Below, one piece after another: positions 63,364-64,000 of a stretch of DNA of 64,000 nucleotides. Source of the stretch: Bacillota bacterium (GTDB lineage Bacteria; Bacillota; Clostridia; Lachnospirales; Lachnospiraceae). The notes beneath the pieces are model-generated. The model was not told the origin of the DNA. It was given only the letters and a program-made list of their open reading frames with translations, and did no database searches. The translations under genes and the position numbers were made by a program. Within the stretch, counting starts at the first letter, position 1. Each line of letters opens with the position of its first letter. Where the stretch lies: assembly GCA_023414355.1 (NCBI GenBank), contig JAEZOB010000040.1, forward strand, positions 287,149 through 351,148, given 5' to 3'.

Positions 63364-63396
63364 TCATTAATCAATTTTAAAGGAGGTGGGCTTACT

Positions 63397-63522
63397 ATGA
63401 AAAGCTTAGTTAATTGCATTCATTGCGACATCATATCAATGGAGGGATTGCTATTTGAATTACAAGAAAGGTTCGGAGGTATTGCCGGCCCACCTGCTGA
63501 AAGAGATTCAGGAGTATGTTGA
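63397..63522 (+). CDS. Small ORF (41 aa) overlapping the CD3324 gene
   Basis: AAAGGAGGTGGG, the strongest SD of the window, lies 7-8 bases before the ATG. The product, opening MKSLVNCIHCDII, overlaps the CD3324 gene in another frame. It may be a leader whose translation couples to the downstream gene. Confidence 0.35.
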   Translation: MKSLVNCIHCDIISMEGLLFELQERFGGIAGPPAERDSGVC

Positions 63523-63718
63523 GGGAAGTCTGATTTATATTCCCAAGAAAAGTACGAAGGCCGGCTGGGGCTGCGTTAGCGGCACACGTCAGGCGATAGA
63601 CAGAAGAAATAAGAAGATGATCGGTTTATACAACCAGGGAGAGACGGTTTCTTCTCTCGCGGACCTGTTCCATCTGGAGGAGGAGACGATCAGAAAAATA
63701 TTATACCAGAAAAAATAG
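63455..63718 (+). CDS. CD3324 family HTH protein
   Basis: This is an 87-residue protein of the CD3324 type (Mor-like). The start is NYKKGSEVLPAHLLKEIQEYVEGSLIYIP, the middle has GTRQAIDRRNKKMI, and the end is a helix-turn-helix SSLADLFHLEEETIRKIL. It probably binds DNA or nucleic acid; its role is unknown. The start is TTG with GGAGGG 8 bases upstream. A 41-codon ORF overlaps its 5' end. Confidence 0.8.
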   Translation: MNYKKGSEVLPAHLLKEIQEYVEGSLIYIPKKSTKAGWGCVSGTRQAIDRRNKKMIGLYNQGETVSSLADLFHLEEETIRKILYQKK

Positions 63719-63768
63719 ATATAATTATTCTCTGCCTATCCCTTTGAATACGGTTATGAGATAATACG

Positions 63769-63782
63769 ATTGACCGGTCAAT
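63769..63782. promoter_or_regulatory. 14-bp perfect palindrome
   Basis: ATTGACCGGTCAAT is a perfect palindrome of the kind bound by TetR-family repressors. It lies upstream of a 13-codon ORF and the terminator. Confidence 0.35.
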
Positions 63783-63797
63783 TTCGATGGAAAGGGG

Positions 63798-63839
63798 ATG
63801 GTTGTTTTGAAAATCGAATTAGAGGTGTTTGATTTATAA
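63798..63839 (+). CDS. Possible 13-residue peptide
   Basis: The ATG has AAAGGGG directly before it and encodes MVVLKIELEVFDL then TAA. A terminator follows after 8 bases. It may be a leader peptide or the start of a gene lost to deletion. Confidence 0.2.
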   Translation: MVVLKIELEVFDL

Positions 63840-63847
63840 TACCCTGG

Positions 63848-63881
63848 AATAGGCGGTGAGCTTGCTCATCGCCTATTTTAT
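63848..63881 (+). terminator. Terminator hairpin at the intron insertion site
   Basis: AATAGGCGGTGAG/CTCATCGCCTATT is a 13-bp stem with a CTTG loop and one G-U pair. The following T-run is cut short (TTAT) by the group II intron. Confidence 0.8.
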
Positions 63882-64000
63882 GTGCGCCCGGCGGGCGCAC
63901 GTTTCAACGGGTGTAAGTCCCGAGTCCGCCCGGTAGTGGGAAGGACATAGCCAATGACAAGGGTGTCGTGGGTGACTGCGAATCTGAAGGAAGTCGGATG
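63882..64000 (+). mobile_element. Group IIC-like intron, 5' end (partial)
   Basis: GTGCG at 63882 is the standard 5' splice-site start. GTGCGCCC-GGC-GGGCGCAC is the first hairpin. The domain I signatures GGGTGTAAGTCCCG, CAAGGGTGTCG and GAATCTGAAGGAAG are very similar to those of Oceanobacillus iheyensis type IIC introns from memory. Insertion directly after a terminator hairpin is also characteristic of the IIC class. The reverse transcriptase ORF would lie beyond the window edge. Confidence 0.88.

Overview
The window looks like a chromosome segment from a low-to-moderate GC anaerobic Firmicute, most probably a Lachnospiraceae/Clostridium-like species. The grounds are strong Shine-Dalgarno sequences, T-box leaders, BspA-type lipoproteins, DUF3793 and CD3324 family proteins, a GH120-type xylosidase and a group IIC-like intron. 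This is inferred from gene content only; no 16S or tRNA gene is present.

Region 1 (1-16.7 kb) is very AT-rich and accessory, and all its genes are on the + strand. It starts with a probable anti-phage cassette: a Z1-type SF2 helicase-like ATPase, an HD + GHKL (Hsp90/MutL-like) ATPase, a Rad50-like zinc-hook ATPase split by one in-frame amber stop, and a four-helix membrane protein. A nuclease group follows (HEPN protein, DUF6602 nuclease, PIN protein), ending in a strong terminator. Next come an ImmA/IrrE metallopeptidase-DUF4411 PIN pair and a row of small unrelated genes that look like orphan immunity genes, with a methyltransferase among them. Imperfect direct repeats lie at 11.4 kb and 16.5-16.7 kb, on either side of this second part.

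Region 2 (17-34.2 kb) is mixed. It holds a flavin reductase, an FAD oxidoreductase, a BspA lipoprotein, a GH120 beta-xylosidase, an alarmone-synthetase-like protein, a QueG-like iron-sulfur protein, a divergent AraC/MATE pair, argC, a TetR-controlled ABC exporter operon with a shared operator palindrome, and a PAS-GGDEF-HD-GYP cyclic-di-GMP protein.

Region 3 (34.3-36.6 kb) is a gene graveyard. It contains an acetyltransferase, an AraC fragment and a methyltransferase with a broken N-terminus.

Region 4 (36.6-63.7 kb) is more GC-rich housekeeping and transport. leuA lies behind an unusual double T-box leader, followed by a VOC protein, DUF3793, LysR/hom, MocR/EamA, a two-HTH MerR with a minisatellite linker, an ABC-2 exporter, T-box-controlled leuS, an AEC transporter, an SDR, a four-gene polar amino-acid ABC transporter, a MerR-methyltransferase fusion, rfbB, an SGNH esterase, MocR/GNAT, udk and a CD3324 protein. 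The window ends in the 5' part of a group II intron inserted directly behind a terminator hairpin.

The best candidate for an undescribed system is the Z1 / HD-GHKL / Rad50-like / membrane cassette and its adjoining nucleases. It resembles known MutL-like ATPase-Z1 (Mza-type) defence modules, but its partner set is different.
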